Assembly: GCA_009760855.2 (NCBI GenBank)
Contig: WPIO01000061.1
Coordinates: forward strand, 1,679,501-1,743,500
DNA from: Cristatella mucedo
Taxonomy: Eukaryota > Bryozoa > Phylactolaemata > Cristatellidae
Length of the DNA: 64,000 bases
Reading direction: 5' to 3'
How positions within the stretch are numbered: position 1 is the stretch's first letter; every line of letters starts with the position of its first letter. Made by a program: the position numbers and the translations under genes. The notes beneath the pieces were generated by a model. That model was not told the origin of the DNA and ran no database searches. It worked only from the letters and a program-made list of their open reading frames with translations. Below, piece after piece: positions 1-11,460 of the stretch.

Positions 1-1456
1 ACCCTGGGCGCGTGGCGCCTTCACCAGCTTCCGCCAGCGCCGACGTCCTGGACGCCAAGCCGTTCTCACCGCCGGGTGCGCACGTCCGTTGGCCGCAGCT
101 GCAGCTGCAGGCGGCGCTTTTGCAGGTAGCAGTGTTCGCACCTACCTGAAGTTGGCAAAAGGCAGAGCGCCGGCGCAGCGCTGCGCTCAGGGTGCGACCG
201 CCGAGAGTGCAGCAGCTAGCGCGAGCGTGAACCACACTGCATCTGCTGCCACCCGACGGGTCGCGTAGTAGGGCGTTGCTCGTCCGGCGGCGCCGAGGCC
301 GGCGGGCGGAGGAAGTAGCGTTCGGAGGGGTCTGCCGGTCTAAAGCCATCCCCTCAAGTCTGGCGCAAGAAGCCTTTCCGATCAACCCAAACTCAAGCTG
401 CAGCCGCAAAGCTCCCAACCCCGAGGGTTGAGACGCGCAGGCCGATCGTTAAGCAATTTATAGGTCGGAATAGCGGCCGGTCAATGATGGCCGGTCAATG
501 AGGTCTACATTGAAGCCAATGGCGAGCCGCAATAGTACGATTCGTTACTCTGGGCTGCAAACAGAGCCCCGATAATTCAGCCCTTAGACCAACGAGGGCG
601 CGGTCGGCGCTTCGACCGTCTGAGCGTCCATCGGCCTCGTTTTCACTAGACGACCGCAATCGCTCGGCCGCAGGACATCCGCCCGCACCGCCTGCTCGAG
701 AGGCGGCTGTAGGGCCGCGGCGGGCGGGCGCCGCCGAAGCAGCCGAGCAGGGTGGCGGGCGCAGCGAATGGCGCCGGGGTCGTCGTCTCGGCAATAGCCG
801 AGCCGACGACCCCGGCACCCGGCCCCTAACAGGCGGAAGCCGACCGACGGGAATGCTCGAAGCCGCCGGCTGCTTGGGCGAGCGGCAGCAGCGGCAGCAG
901 CGGCAGCAGCGGCAGCAGCAGCAGCGGTACCTCGGTCGCTCGTGAAGCCGCATTCTGTCTGGGCGAAGGTGGTGCGCCACGGAGCGCGCTCGCCTGCAAC
1001 GGCGAGCGACGGAGCACGGTGCGTTCTGCCGCCGTCTCGCGGTTCGCTCGCTGTGCTGTCTGGCGGCGGTCGGCGGGTGACAGGCCTGGAGGGGGGCCGG
1101 GAGCGGAGACCGCGGCAAGGCGTGATCCCGTGATCGGTAAGCTTGAGTAGGCTGACAGCGAGCTATGGATGCCGCCGCAGAGCACGGAGTGCGGTGGTTC
1201 AGACCGGAGCGGAAGCGGAAGTGGAAGACTAGGGCTGCTGTTCCTTCTAGCGGCGTAGAGCGCCAGCCTGAGGGAAAGATGAAAGGGCAAACTTTAGACG
1301 TCCGCAGAAGTGTACGCGTCGGGCACTGAGCTAATTTTGCCGTTCGTAGAAGCCGAATGAAATCTCTGTCTGTCCTCGCATGTGCGCCCGCGTGAACTTT
1401 TCCCGTTGAGCGTTGGGGTTTAAGCCTGGAATTCCGCACGCTTTCGGTGCCGCTTT
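1..1456. other. GC/CpG-rich block, left part
   Basis: The sequence is very rich in G, C and CpG, in sharp contrast to the AT-rich DNA after 6.6 kb. Open frames occur in all six phases because stop codons are rare, and their translations are Arg/Ala/Pro-rich without domain character, so I do not call them genes. One stretch at the left edge (3-127, plus) reads openly and ends at CAG/GTAGCA, a weak donor. It could be the tail of an exon entering from outside. A CpG-island-like regulatory domain is an inference from composition only. Confidence 0.5.
882..927. repeat. GCGGCA/GCA microsatellite
   Basis: A run of GCGGCAGCA-type units, about 46 bp, inside the GC-rich block. On the minus strand it would encode Cys/Arg runs, which argues against translation. 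Confidence 0.85.
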
Positions 1457-1608
1457 CCAGTTGCAGGCTAGGAGTGACATCACTCTCCAGTTGCAGGCTA
1501 GGAGTGACGTCACTCTCCAATTGCAGGCTAGGAGTGACGTCACTCTCCAGTTGCAGGCTAGGAGTGACGTCACTCTTCAGTTGCAGGCTAGGAGTGGCAT
1601 CACTCTTT
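1457..1608. repeat. 30-bp tandem array with CRE palindromes
   Basis: Five head-to-tail copies of a 30-bp unit. The middle three each contain the perfect palindrome TGACGTCA (1505-1512, 1535-1542, 1565-1572). The outer two carry one- or two-base variants, TGACATCA (1475-1482) and TGGCATCA (1595-1602). TGACGTCA is the consensus binding site of CREB/ATF bZIP factors. Spacing is exactly 30 bp between sites. Promoter or enhancer function is inferred. Confidence 0.85.
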
Positions 1609-1699
1609 ACCAAAAATTCGAGAAAACCCACCGGGGCGGCCAGGTATACTAAAATGTGCGGTCTCACGGCTCGGAGCTCGAACGAACGATAACCGTATT

Positions 1700-1968
1700 A
1701 GTGAGAGCGATATTAGTGGATCCCTGTGATTCGTCCTCTGTGTGCTTATGCGTGCTGACACTGTGCATGATGCCACTAGCCACACTTGCAAGCTGACCCG
1801 AGCATGCCACACATAACCATGCCAGTCATATTTGTATCAAGCATGATATCACTCAGCATTCAATCGTGTTTCCCTTTGCAGCAAATGTAAAGCGCCTAGA
1901 AAGAGATTGAGTTCTCTGAGGTCACTTTATCAGGTGCATTATTGTTATTATTATTATTATAACTAACC
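1700..1968 (+). mobile_element. LINE-A 3' end (5'-truncated)
   Basis: Matches the 3' untranslated region of the other LINE-A copies: the GTGATTCGTCCT region, two GCATGCTG-like words, then the AAAGCGCC stem-loop and an (ATT)n tail at 1940-1962. It splits the GC-rich block. No coding part is present. Confidence 0.85.
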
Positions 1969-2209
1969 AGGCCCGCAAACGCGGCAGTACAAAACATCGA
2001 GCCGAGGTGTTCGACGATTCAGGCTGTAAGGAGCGTCTATTGGCCACTGACGTTGAGCGCCGGATCGGAGTCAGGAGCGCAGGACACGTTGTAGGACGCC
2101 GAGCTGCTTCTGGAGAGAGTGGCGCATGGGGCGTGGCTCCTGAGTATTGCCCGGGGCGTGGCGCCCGGGGCGTAGCGCCTTGAGAGTGGCGCTTCAGGGA
2201 AAGGCTCAC

Positions 2210-2428
2210 CAGCTTCCTGTTGATATCCTTTAAGAACAAGGAGTCTCTTTCCCGCGACTTGAGTACCAGCTCGTCGTTGTCGTCCAAAGCGGCGTCCGAT
2301 ATGTGATATGCGCTCCAGCTGTCTCGTCCATTTGACGGGACGTAGTTAACACCGTAGTATGGGTCTACAAAGTTATTGTAAACTCTCACCGTGGCGGTAA
2401 CGTTAACTCTCGGCAACGGCAAAGGCTT
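2210..2428 (-). CDS. Putative internal exon, unknown protein
   Basis: On the minus strand a frame runs open from a stop at 2431 to a good donor (AAGCTG/GTGAGC, exon edge at 2210), ending in phase 0. The translation has ordinary composition, unlike the Arg-rich shadows around it, with words such as YNNFVDPYYGVNYVPSNG and ERDSLFLKDINRKL. No start codon is present, and the acceptor is uncertain (an AG just upstream of GTTAACGTTACC is likely). I do not recognise the family. A chance open frame is the alternative. Confidence 0.4.
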
Positions 2429-2429
2429 T

Positions 2430-5400
2430 CATGCTGGATAAGACTCCAGCCAGTCACGCGGGCGCTAGCTCGGTCGGTCACAGAACATGATAAAGCGGAG
2501 GCCTCTACTGCTTCTACCCACAATGCAGCCTAAGTCATACCGAAGACCGACAGGGCGTGTGGCGCCGCGGGAACACATAAATTGTCTGCGCCGGTCACCC
2601 GCGATTGTTAAGAAATTCTGGAGAGAGCTCGCGAGAACCCAGGGCGCACGCGAGCGCCACTCGAGAACGAGTCGGGCGGAAATATTGGACTGCCGACACT
2701 TTGCCTAAAGGTGATCCAACCGAAAAGAGCTGCCGGACGCGAGCGCCGGCAGTAAGGCGGAAAGACGGAGCAACAACGACCGCGCCGAAAGGTGCAGCCG
2801 AGGGGCCGCCACGCGCGCCGCGCCGCGCAGAGAGTGGGGTAGCTGCCGCGGCCGCCACGCTACTAGATGGAGGCTGCGAGCCGCTTCGCGGCCATGCCCC
2901 GCAGCGGCATATCGCGATCGCGTCTCGAACCGGCGGGCTGGAAGCGCCAGGTGCCCTGCAGCTCGGGCTCTTGACAGCTCTGCTGGGGTGCAGCTCTGGG
3001 CGCCGACAGCGCCAGCCCCTCCCCCCCCCGCCGCCGCCTCGCGTCGGACCGGCGCCGGCGGCGGCCGGGGCCGCATAGCCAAAAGATGAACGCTCTCGCC
3101 GCAGATGCAATCGCTCAGCCCGGGGCCGAGAGTGAGGCTCGGCAAATGGGACGGCGCTCGAACGACTCGGCTGCAAGGAGGCAGCGATCCGAGCAGGCCT
3201 GCGATGCGACTCGCGCGCAGCCTGCGGTGGAGGCGGCGGCCGGTAGGCTCTCGCCCGGCATCGGCCGTCGCTCAGCCCGCCGGAGCGGGGCAGCGCTAGC
3301 TCGGCCGCGCTATTTCGAACGGCTCATCGCGACGGCGCATCGCGACGGTGCTATCGCGCAGGGTGCTATCTCGCGCACGGTGCTATCGCGCTCTCGACTG
3401 CCGCTCGCTCGCGGCTGGCGCTCGCTCGCTCGCGAGGCTTCCGCGCGGCGTCGCCGGCGGCAGCACTCTGTCTCGCAGCGTTCGCTTCTTTCCGCGTCGG
3501 ACCAATAGCTCGCTTGCGCGCAGTCGGGCGGCGCGAAGCCGATCTTTACGCTCGATCCGCGCCTGACGCTGCCGACGATCGCGGCGATGCGTGAGCTTGA
3601 GCTTGAGGGGCCGGCGGCGCAGGAGCTCGGGCGAGGGTGCAGGGGGGGGGGTGGGTGGGTGGCTTAGTCGCGTGCGCCGCTCGGAATCGGCGCCTTGGAT
3701 TGTGGGCAGTTCAGCACATCCGCTGGCCCATTCGGACGCGCTGCGGATGAGCGGACAGCTTGCGTTACGCGAAGCAAAGCGTGGTCGAGTAGGAGCCAAT
3801 GCAGCACTGCCGTTGACGCGTGTTCGTAGAAAGCAGGTGGTTCCGAGTAATTGGAATTACGAATAAGTGATGGAGGCCTCTGAGTTGCGCGTTAACTGGC
3901 GAGCACTGCAGTTGTCACTCTTGTAGCATTGGTCGAGCCAAAAGTGCATGCCGTCCGTCAGAGGTTTGCAACGTCGCAAGACATTTCGGCTTCGCTGAAC
4001 TTGCGTTATTTAAAGTCACTTGACTGACGCGGCTGCTGAGGTTTGAGCTTCGCTAGCCGATTCGTCGTTTTAGGCGAGAAAAGTAAGAACAATAACAAAG
4101 GATAGCTGATCAAGCAGCTTCTTTCATTGAGCGGTGGCAGAGTCTTAACGGCCATCACTACAGCTTGAGGCCGACAATAAGGATTGCCTGCTTCAGGAAA
4201 TGAAAATCACAGGCTGAGTAGTGAAGCGTTAGCAACGCGTGCGGGACGCGTCAAGGCCGACCGATTTCAGAGCTTTGATCTAGCAGCGGCTCTGCCAGGC
4301 CACTCGCAGAGCGCAGCGATCGCCGAGGCGGCTCGCAGCGATCAAGGCAAGGCAGCGACAGCGTTCAGCACTCCATTAAAGTTCGATTATGCTCGCTGCA
4401 AGAGCGCAAGTCTCAGCGCCGCTAAGAAAGCTTCGGCCTCCCGGCTAGCCGCAATTAGCCACCACTAATTGATCATTGCCATCGCAGAACGAGCCTAGGA
4501 TCGCCGGAGCGACCACGTGACGGCTAGCACGTTTTGATACAGCGAGTTCGTGGGAGCTCCGTCGATAGCTGCGTGGACTGGCTTGGTCGGCTGTGCGGAC
4601 GGGAGGCCGCGCGAGCCGGCGTGCACAGCGGCGCAGTGGGACTGACCGAGGCCGGCGCGTCGCTAGAAGTAGCGCCGTGAGCTCAAGAAGTAGCGCCGCG
4701 GATACCTGAGCTCGCTCGCGTACGTTAGGCCGCCACACCAGCGGACCGCGGCTGACACTTACCGTACACGGCTGGCTTCGCGGCAGTGCCGTACTCACGG
4801 TCCGAATGCATGACCACGTAGACGGGCTTGGCGTTCATAAGCTTCACGCTCGGCGGCTGCAAAGACGCCCGGAGATGGTCGCGCCGTGCACCCTCGAGCT
4901 ATCGCAGCCGCTAACCGCGGCGTGTCGCAAGTGTCGACGGCGGCTCGACTAAGCGAGATCCGGACGCTGGCACCCGCTTCGTCGAGGTCGACGCACTAGC
5001 GTTGCCGCGACAATGGCAGCGCGTGCAGCACAGCGCGGCTTAGCGGGTCGTTCCGAAGGTGGAGAGCTGCAGCGCGCGGGGGTGCGGGGGAGCGGGGCGG
5101 GATGCGTTCGCTTCCGTGCAAATAGCGAGTCCGCGAAAGCCGGCTCTCCGCAGCGGCTAAGCCGGCTTAGCAGCGGGCGCTCTGCGGGCTGCAGTCGGCC
5201 CAGCCGGTCTATTTTTACCACGGATCCGAGGCGCAGCCGGATGCGTCCGGGCGAATCGCCGTCGTCGATTTGTCGCCCGGAGGTGGAAGCAAAATAACCA
5301 TGGCCGTGCATGGTGGACTCGTTTGGCTCGTCCTCGCTGTTGGGGCGACCTCTGCGGGAGCGCCGCACCGGTTCGACTGCAGTCGACGAGAGCAATTCGC

Positions 5401-6570
5401 GCTCCACGTCGCACTGTCAATGGCGTCCTTCGAGCCTGCAGCGGCCGGCGGCGGCGGCGGCGGCGGCGGTGGAGGCGGCGGGGGCGGCGTCCGCGGGTAA
5501 AAGCGCGCTCGCTCGCCTGCGTACTCGCTGTTAGTAGGCGAGAAGCGAGCGACGCATAACTTTCGGCTACCCGGGCTTACGCGGCTGTCAAAGGGGCAAC
5601 GGCTAGGAGGCATCAGCAGCCACCGCACTGCCTACGGCCGCGGCGCTACGACCGCTTTGCGTCGCTCGAAGCGCCGCGTTGCACCGATCTGCTGCGGCTC
5701 GCTCGGGGAGAGCGCTAGCGCGCGCGTGGGTCCTCTGTGCCGTCTGTCACGTTGCCGCGTACCTGTCGGGGCGTGTCTGGACCTCGAACCGGCGACGTCC
5801 GATCGGCGCGAGCGCGCAGTTCGCAAGCGATAGCTCCACCTGCCGCCAGGCTCTCGCGCACGTGCTCGCTGGCTGACGCGCACCGCCGCCTCGCCGCGAG
5901 CTTCCGCCGGTGCGCGCGGGCGAGACCAAGCGAGAGCTCGGCCGGGCGGACCCGGCGGGCCAGTGTCTGCCGCAGAGGCGGCAGCGGTAGGGCGAGTGCG
6001 GCGCCGCTCTTACTTGGCCGCGGTCCGTGTGCCGGAGCCGCGTCGTGGCTCCGTCGAGCGACGGGGCGCGAGCAGGCTGGTCGGCTGCAATCGGCCACAG
6101 ATCGCCGATGCAACGAGATTTTTTTTCCCGACGGTGCCGGCCCTCCCACACCCCTGCCAAGTCACCGACGCCGATCGTCGTTGGTACGAGCGCCCGGAAG
6201 GCGAGCCGAGCCGAGCCGAGCCGGCTAATTGCGACGCCTCTCGCATCTCACCTAATTTGGAAGAGCTCGCGAGAGCGCTCTCGCGCGGCGACCGCGAATC
6301 GTTCGCAGGCCGCCCGGAGCAAGGGCCCCGCGAGCGGCAGCGATGGGGGGGGGCGTCGCTGGGGCGACGGAAGACGACTGCGCTCGCTCGCAGCGGCGTC
6401 TAGAGCCTTTCGGAGCTCAGCCAGATCGCGCTCTGCCCCCCCCCCGCGGCCCGCTAAGCGGACCGGGACGCAGAGGTCGGCCATTGTGCGGTCGGCCGCG
6501 CACCGCCCGCACGAGGGGAAAACAGAAACGTCGAATGTGGCTGATTCGGCAGGCCCTGCTTCTGCGGAAG
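2430..6570. other. GC/CpG-rich block, right part
   Basis: Continuation of the GC-rich block, with many CGCTCGCT and GCGCGA words, short local repeats (for example TCGCGACGG near 3330-3390), G-runs (3641-3656) and overlapping open frames on both strands. No domain, splice pair or codon pattern persuades me of a protein. It ends abruptly at the LINE-A fragment at about 6575. Confidence 0.5.
5441..5490. repeat. GGC trinucleotide repeat
   Basis: About 50 bp of GGC units with a few GGT/GGA/GGG variants inside the GC-rich block. Confidence 0.85.
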
Positions 6571-6574
6571 GCAA

Positions 6575-6965
6575 ACGAGGCTTTAGAGCTAATCACTCCA
6601 CAGAATTAGCGTTGCTTAGGGTGTACAACGACCTACATAGTAGTGCAGACGTGGGTAGAGTGTGTCCGCTGGTTTTGCTCATTCTTTCGGCAGCTTTTGA
6701 TACTATCGATCACCAAGTTCTTCTAGAGCCCAACATTGACTTCTTGTTGGTCTCTTTTAGTTAGTTTCGTTCCTTCCAAAGTGACCTCTCGTTAGACGAC
6801 CGCCTCGGCTCCTCAATCAAGTCTGCCTACTTTCAGCTACATAACATTGCTAAAAATCGGGCTTGTTTAGATAAGGATACCACGTCTAAGTTGGTCCATG
6901 CATTTGTGACATCCCGTCTTGACTTCTGTAATTCATTGCTTGCTGGCCTACCGGCATGTGCAATC
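6575..6965 (+). mobile_element. LINE-A fragment with internal deletion
   Basis: Begins in the reverse-transcriptase region ([18 protein letters not shown] and [13 protein letters not shown] are readable). It jumps at about 6730 to the segment TTCCAAAGTGACCTCTCG that lies roughly 450 bp further on in intact copies, then reads to the equivalent of [16 protein letters not shown]. The central catalytic block is lost. Its right end abuts a minus-strand family C element. Confidence 0.85.
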
Positions 6966-7372
6966 ATTTATATAGCACCATCAGGTAACTGAATCTCTTT
7001 CTAGCCAGTTTACAGATGCTGCATAGTAACTTCGACCAATGTATTGGTTGTAATGTCCGAAAGCCACAGGCACAGTTTAAGCAGGTGCACACACAATAAG
7101 AACGAATCACATAGGTCCGCCAAGCGCTCTAAAGGAGAATTTTGCAACCAGCAAACGAAGGTGCACTCTACGATTCTTGATGACTACTAAATATAGTATC
7201 TTGGATATCCAGATTACTGATGCTTTTAGATAATTATGCACTGCATCGTCTAGGATATGCACAAGCCGATGGCACGTGAGCAGAGGTTTAAGAGGAGTTA
7301 CATTTGCTTTTGAATTTGATCGTATTTTCGGCATTTTGATGGCGTGGAGACGACTCGACAATAAGGCAGACA
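6966..7372 (-). mobile_element. Family C element, 3' part
   Basis: Starts with the minus-strand form of a LINE-type tail (TATATAGCACC...CTAGCCAGTTTACAG) and then aligns collinearly with 13640-14000, for example GCAGGTGCACACAC, TTTTGAATTTGA and GGATATGC words in the same order. Together with 8276-8830 it forms one element split by a 0.9-kb insertion. Coding capacity is not visible. Confidence 0.6.
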
Positions 7373-7373
7373 C

Positions 7374-8275
7374 TAATTACTTTTTTCCTAGTGCAAAGCC
7401 AGAGAAACTGCAGTGGTAAATTTGCTTACAATGTCTCGACGTACGAGTGTTTAGAGATACGAGCTGTCACTCTGTAAATGTATTCGGGTTACGAACCAGC
7501 TTCAGATACGCCACTGCCAGTTGCCAAAGTGAACTTCACACTACGTGTGGTTACTCAGGCAAATAAGGGTAGGGTAGCGAACGAAGTTCCATTGCAAGAC
7601 ACTTCCCCAAGACCCGGATGTGACGCCAAGTTCGGGCCTGTCAGTTCGCTCCCAGACAGACTCGAACAAGCCATCGCGGTGCGTGGACGCACCAGATCGT
7701 CAGACTCCGGTGTTGAATCCGGCTACGGCAGGAACAGCTAAGTACGTACTGTACCCTCTATTTAGGCAATATCTTCGTGTGAGAGTTCATTGCGTAACTG
7801 ATAAAACCGGTGCTTCCGAGTAAAGGCCCAACCAATAAACTGAAAGCGAGGAAAGCGCGGCGAAAAGGGCAAAAATCGGTGAATAAGATTCCGATATTTA
7901 TTTCAGGCTTTCGCCTCTAAATCTATTAGCATCTTAAAGTCATCTGATTTCCAAATTAATCTTGTAAATTAAGATTAATAAAACCGTTTATTGCAAGACA
8001 TTCTATAGTATTGTTGTTATAACGATATTAGTTATTTATAAGTACATTTTATAATTTAAAAACACGTAAAAAAAATTGCAGTATTTTTTTGGGTTCAGGA
8101 AAATAGTAATGGCATTTAAATTCCTTTCAATGGGGAAAATTGGTTTGACGTACGAGTAATTTGAGTTAGGAGTTCCGGCAGGGAACGAATTAAACTCATA
8201 AGCCGAGGTACCACTGTAATTACCATTCGTTAGCTTGCCTGCTATAACTTTAGATGAATGTATTAGTACTGGAAA
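7374..8275. other. Insertion in family C; small ORF 7478-7741
   Basis: This segment is absent from the second family C copy (gap at about 14000-14090), so it looks like an insertion. It holds an 87-codon plus-strand frame (7478-7741) with balanced composition and the word RSSDSGVESGYG, which I cannot assign. The right half is very AT-rich. No terminal repeats were found. Confidence 0.35.
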
Positions 8276-8830
8276 AATCGGCCAGCAGAACAAAAAATAT
8301 ACAATATAAGCTTGCAGTAATGCAATCGCGTGGCTTTATTGATGGCTGAATAGGCAGGTTCCGTTAGCTCCCACACAACTGTCCTCCTCCGCAACAAACG
8401 TAGCTAATAGGAAGTCGATGCAGCGTGCTCTGCGAGCCACAACTATTGAATAGATGTTTTAAAATATTGTAAAGATAGATATGTAAAATATAATCTCCAT
8501 ATCCAGGCCTGCTTGCCATAGATTCCTGGTCGACGCAAGGGATCTTTGTAGAAAATTAGTGCTCATAATAGTGACAATACCGGACCCTAGGTCACGTCGC
8601 GGCAATGTTCTGACGTTAATCAAAAGTTAATTACAGGCTTTGGGAGCATTTCAAGTGAAGACTTGGTTTTGAAAAGACACGCAGCTTGACTAGGAAGTAT
8701 CTTAGACAAGTAGGCCTGAACAAGAGAATAAAAGAGCCTAAATGTGAGTGAGAGAACCTTTAAGTTGTTATGCTGCTTGCCGGATGGCCAATATAGGTTT
8801 CAGTGTGAGCTACAGAGCTACGTACCATTT
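8276..8830 (-). mobile_element. Family C element, 5' part
   Basis: Aligns with 14090-14740: shared words include TGCAATCGCG/TGCAATCCCG, GCTGAATAGGCA, CCTGGTC and GAGCCTAAATGTGAGTGAGA in the same order. The last word resembles the LINE-A minus-strand GGGACCTAAAAGTGAGCGAC, so family C is probably a distant LINE relative. Confidence 0.6.
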
Positions 8831-9134
8831 ACATTTAAATAAGTGTGAATCTAATCTTAATAATGTTTCAGTCGATAAAAAAGTATCTACCAATTAAATA
8901 AAAAATGTTTCAGTTTATTCATTACGGATTCTTCATGTTCTAGTTGTTTGCTTATTATTTATACTTCAGAAGTATCTAGTTTATTAAGCCGTACTGATGA
9001 AGCTTTTTTGTTTATTCTCTGTAATAATTTCCTAGGAAACAGCATGCACATTTAATTGCTTCGTACATTTCATCAAGGAGCAAATAACGCTAATAAATAT
9101 ACCGGATGGGACGTCAACCTGCTATTCACTGCAG
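8831..9134. other. AT-rich intergenic, nothing recognised
   Basis: AT-rich unique-looking sequence. No repeat family or coding exon was recognised here. Confidence 0.5.
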
Positions 9135-9242
9135 TGCTTACGCTGTAGACTGTGGGAAAGCTGCCTGCGGAGGTCGTAGCTGTCAATATGTTACTATTCA
9201 AACGGAGAACCTGGAATTGGATACGAATGTAGCTACTGCAAG
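9135..9242 (+). CDS. Putative Cys-rich exon
   Basis: A 108-bp segment bounded by an acceptor (TTCACTGCAG at 9134) and a donor (CTGCAAG/GTAACC). One frame is open across it and gives a Cys-rich peptide with YAVDCGKAACGGRSCQY and then TENLELDTNV. The spacing loosely recalls a CCCH zinc finger of makorins, which would fit the RING exon downstream, but the final His is absent and the phase (2 at its end) does not join the next exon directly. Origin in an unrelated secreted Cys-rich protein is possible. Confidence 0.3.
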
Positions 9243-9582
9243 GTAACCACTAAAAGCTTCCGCATTTAAGGCGCCTGCTTTACTTACAACATGGAGTAGA
9301 ATATGTTCTCTGTAGGTTTTCTTTGTGTATCTTAGTAGAAAATAAACAAACTCAATTTTAACCTTGTTCAGAAACTGAGTTTTCGACCGCCATATTTATT
9401 ATCATTAAACAGATATTTAAATCAAAGCTTTGCATTTTTTGACAGCTCTGTGGGAGAAAAGTAGGATCATGCAAAGCGGCCTACAGAAAGCCAGGTTAAT
9501 TTTACTGCTGCCAAATTACAATTAATAATTTATTTGGTTGCTGTCTCAAACAAATAATGAGATATTTTTCTGCAATTACCAG

Positions 9583-9774
9583 GAATGCCCGGCACACGAG
9601 CGTTGGGCTGCCGAGCGGCTTGAGGCTAGCCGAGGCCTCGTCTGCTCTGTGTGCCTCGAAGTGGTAATGGACAAAGAAGATGAAAACGATCGGATTTTTA
9701 CTTTGCTAGAGAACTGCTACCATACTTTTAGCGAGAATTGCATCAAATTGATGGAACTTCATAGCGACCATGCA
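9583..9774 (+). CDS. Makorin-like RING-finger exon
   Basis: A 64-codon exon with acceptor TTTTTCTGCAATTACCAG and donor GCA/GTAAGC, phase 0 at both ends. It reads ECPAHE, then SRGLVCSVCLEVVMDKE, then DRIFTLLENCYHTFSENC. This order and spacing match the makorin family, whose RING begins with VCGICME and has NCNHTYCLKC, preceded by a conserved C-x-x-AHE. Makorins are RNA-binding E3 ubiquitin ligases. The fifth zinc ligand (Cys in HTYC) is Ser here (HTFS), so the RING may be crippled. Next-exon sequence (CPECR) was not found within 450 bp. Either a divergent gene or a decaying paralogue. Confidence 0.6.
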
Positions 9775-10215
9775 GTAAGCTTTAATGAGTAGTAGGTTAA
9801 AATTTCCCACCTTGAAACATAGTTTACGAAATTCTAATCCTACCCTTGTAATCCAAGTATTCCTCATAAAATAGGACCAGTTGCGCTTACCATTTGTCTC
9901 CTGCAATGCACCTAAATTTTAAAGTGACGCTGCCTCATTTTGTATCAATACCAAGAATAGTATACATTCAGATTTCCAAGGCACAAACAAATGTATGCCA
10001 TCATTCCTAATGCACAATAGCCCATGAAAATAAGGACGTTGGCACGCAAACACACGCACACACACAGAGTCATGCATGCACACAGCTCACACTATCTCGT
10101 GTTGTCGCCTTCAAAAAGAGCACTTTGGAAGATCACACCTAGCTTTTGTGCCGATTCAATAGGATATATTCTGTCAGAGCAGATTACGTGTGATACACTA
10201 TCTGATTTCTGATTC
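9775..10215. other. Intron-like AT-rich sequence
   Basis: No repeat or exon recognised apart from a short CACACA run near 10050-10065. It follows the donor of the makorin-like exon. Confidence 0.4.
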
Positions 10216-10218
10216 ACA

Positions 10219-11430
10219 TATAGTTAGCCCATAACTATTAAGTTGATTTTAGCATCATTTAATTTAAAAACATTTGCTGACATCCATGTGTGGTTGTCAT
10301 CTGTAAATGAAGAGAGGGATTTAAGATACTTCAAAGTGCTCGAGGGCTGGGAAGGATGAAGGCAAAGATACAGCCAAGTTTCGTTTCCATGGCTGCGCAG
10401 GCCTAAATTGTGATCTGTAATGTAATGTATCTCCGTCTGTAACTCCACAAAGTCATAAAGACCATATGGGTGTTACGCAGGAGAGTTTTGTATAGCGCAC
10501 TCGAAGCCTAAGCGGCTTTCGGTACGCATTCGGTAGCCAACAGACTTCGTCTCACGCAACAAAGAGAAAGTGGGAAGCATAGCAGAGTCAGGAGAGCAGT
10601 TGAGGTAGTGAGTAGCATAGAAGTAGCAGTTCAGGACCGCTGAAAAAGACGTGGCATAGTCGGCAGTAGGAGAGTAGTTGTCGTTGCGTAAGAAAATTGT
10701 GATATGCACTAATACCGACGTCAGGGGGAGTAAAAACCTGGTAAAGAACGGGACCAAGCACAAAGACCCTGTGGTACCCAAAACTTCATAGCGTTCTCGT
10801 ATGACCTTTGTTCATTCACTTCAATACTCGGAAGTCTATACGAGGTTGGAGCTAGATCATTCCAGTGCAGTGCCAGTGATTGTTAAACGATTCGCTAGGC
10901 ACCCTGGAAGGACATGGCGATTGATAATGTTAATAGCTGCCCAATTAACGAGCACATCGAGCAGAGATAATCTATCTAAGTTTACATTCGTAAGCAGCTG
11001 GTATTACACGAGAAGCGAAGCTAATTCTGTAGAGTGAATAGCTTTCACACACGATCGCAACTTCTTATAAAGACTTACAATTTTGAATTACGAGTTCACC
11101 TAATCAGCCACGGCTCGTTCCGATAGTTTCGTTACGAATGGTAGAAGAGAGATTGAACGGAAAATATCAAAGTTCTCTTGGTCTAGCGATGGTTTCTCGA
11201 GTAGCTACCTGACTATAACCTTTTGTAAGGGTGGATGGACATGACCTGTGGCTAACGACAAATTTACGACGTAATTTATGGACGGCAGCTGCTGATCAAG
11301 GCATCGTAGAGGCAGGACTGTGGGAATAAGGTCTAGGGGACTAGTAGTCTTCTTAAATTGGGATATCAACTTTTGGAGAGGTCAATAATGTCGTCCTTGA
11401 ACGTAGTCCTGGAGATGCGGCTGCAAGCAT
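10219..11430 (-). mobile_element. LINE-A, reverse-transcriptase part
   Basis: Minus-strand copy covering the region from the [13 protein letters not shown] equivalent (10219-10280) back to the linker before the reverse transcriptase (about 11430). It carries many stops and frameshifts. It is interrupted at 10415-10693 by a LINE-B insertion with a 10-bp target duplication. It lies head-to-head with the next LINE-A copy. Confidence 0.85.
10415..10693 (-). mobile_element. LINE-B 3' end nested in LINE-A, with TSD
   Basis: Closely matches the C-terminal end and 3' UTR of the other LINE-B copies (SFSAVLNCYFYATHYLNCSP and RETKSVGYRMRTESRLG are readable on the minus strand), ending in a TACATTACATTACAG tail. 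The perfect 10-bp duplication AAATTGTGAT flanks it (10405-10414 and 10694-10703). It is 5'-truncated, as usual for target-primed reverse transcription. Confidence 0.9.
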
Positions 11431-11460
11431 ACTGTCAAGCTTACGTTGGGGTCCCTGATA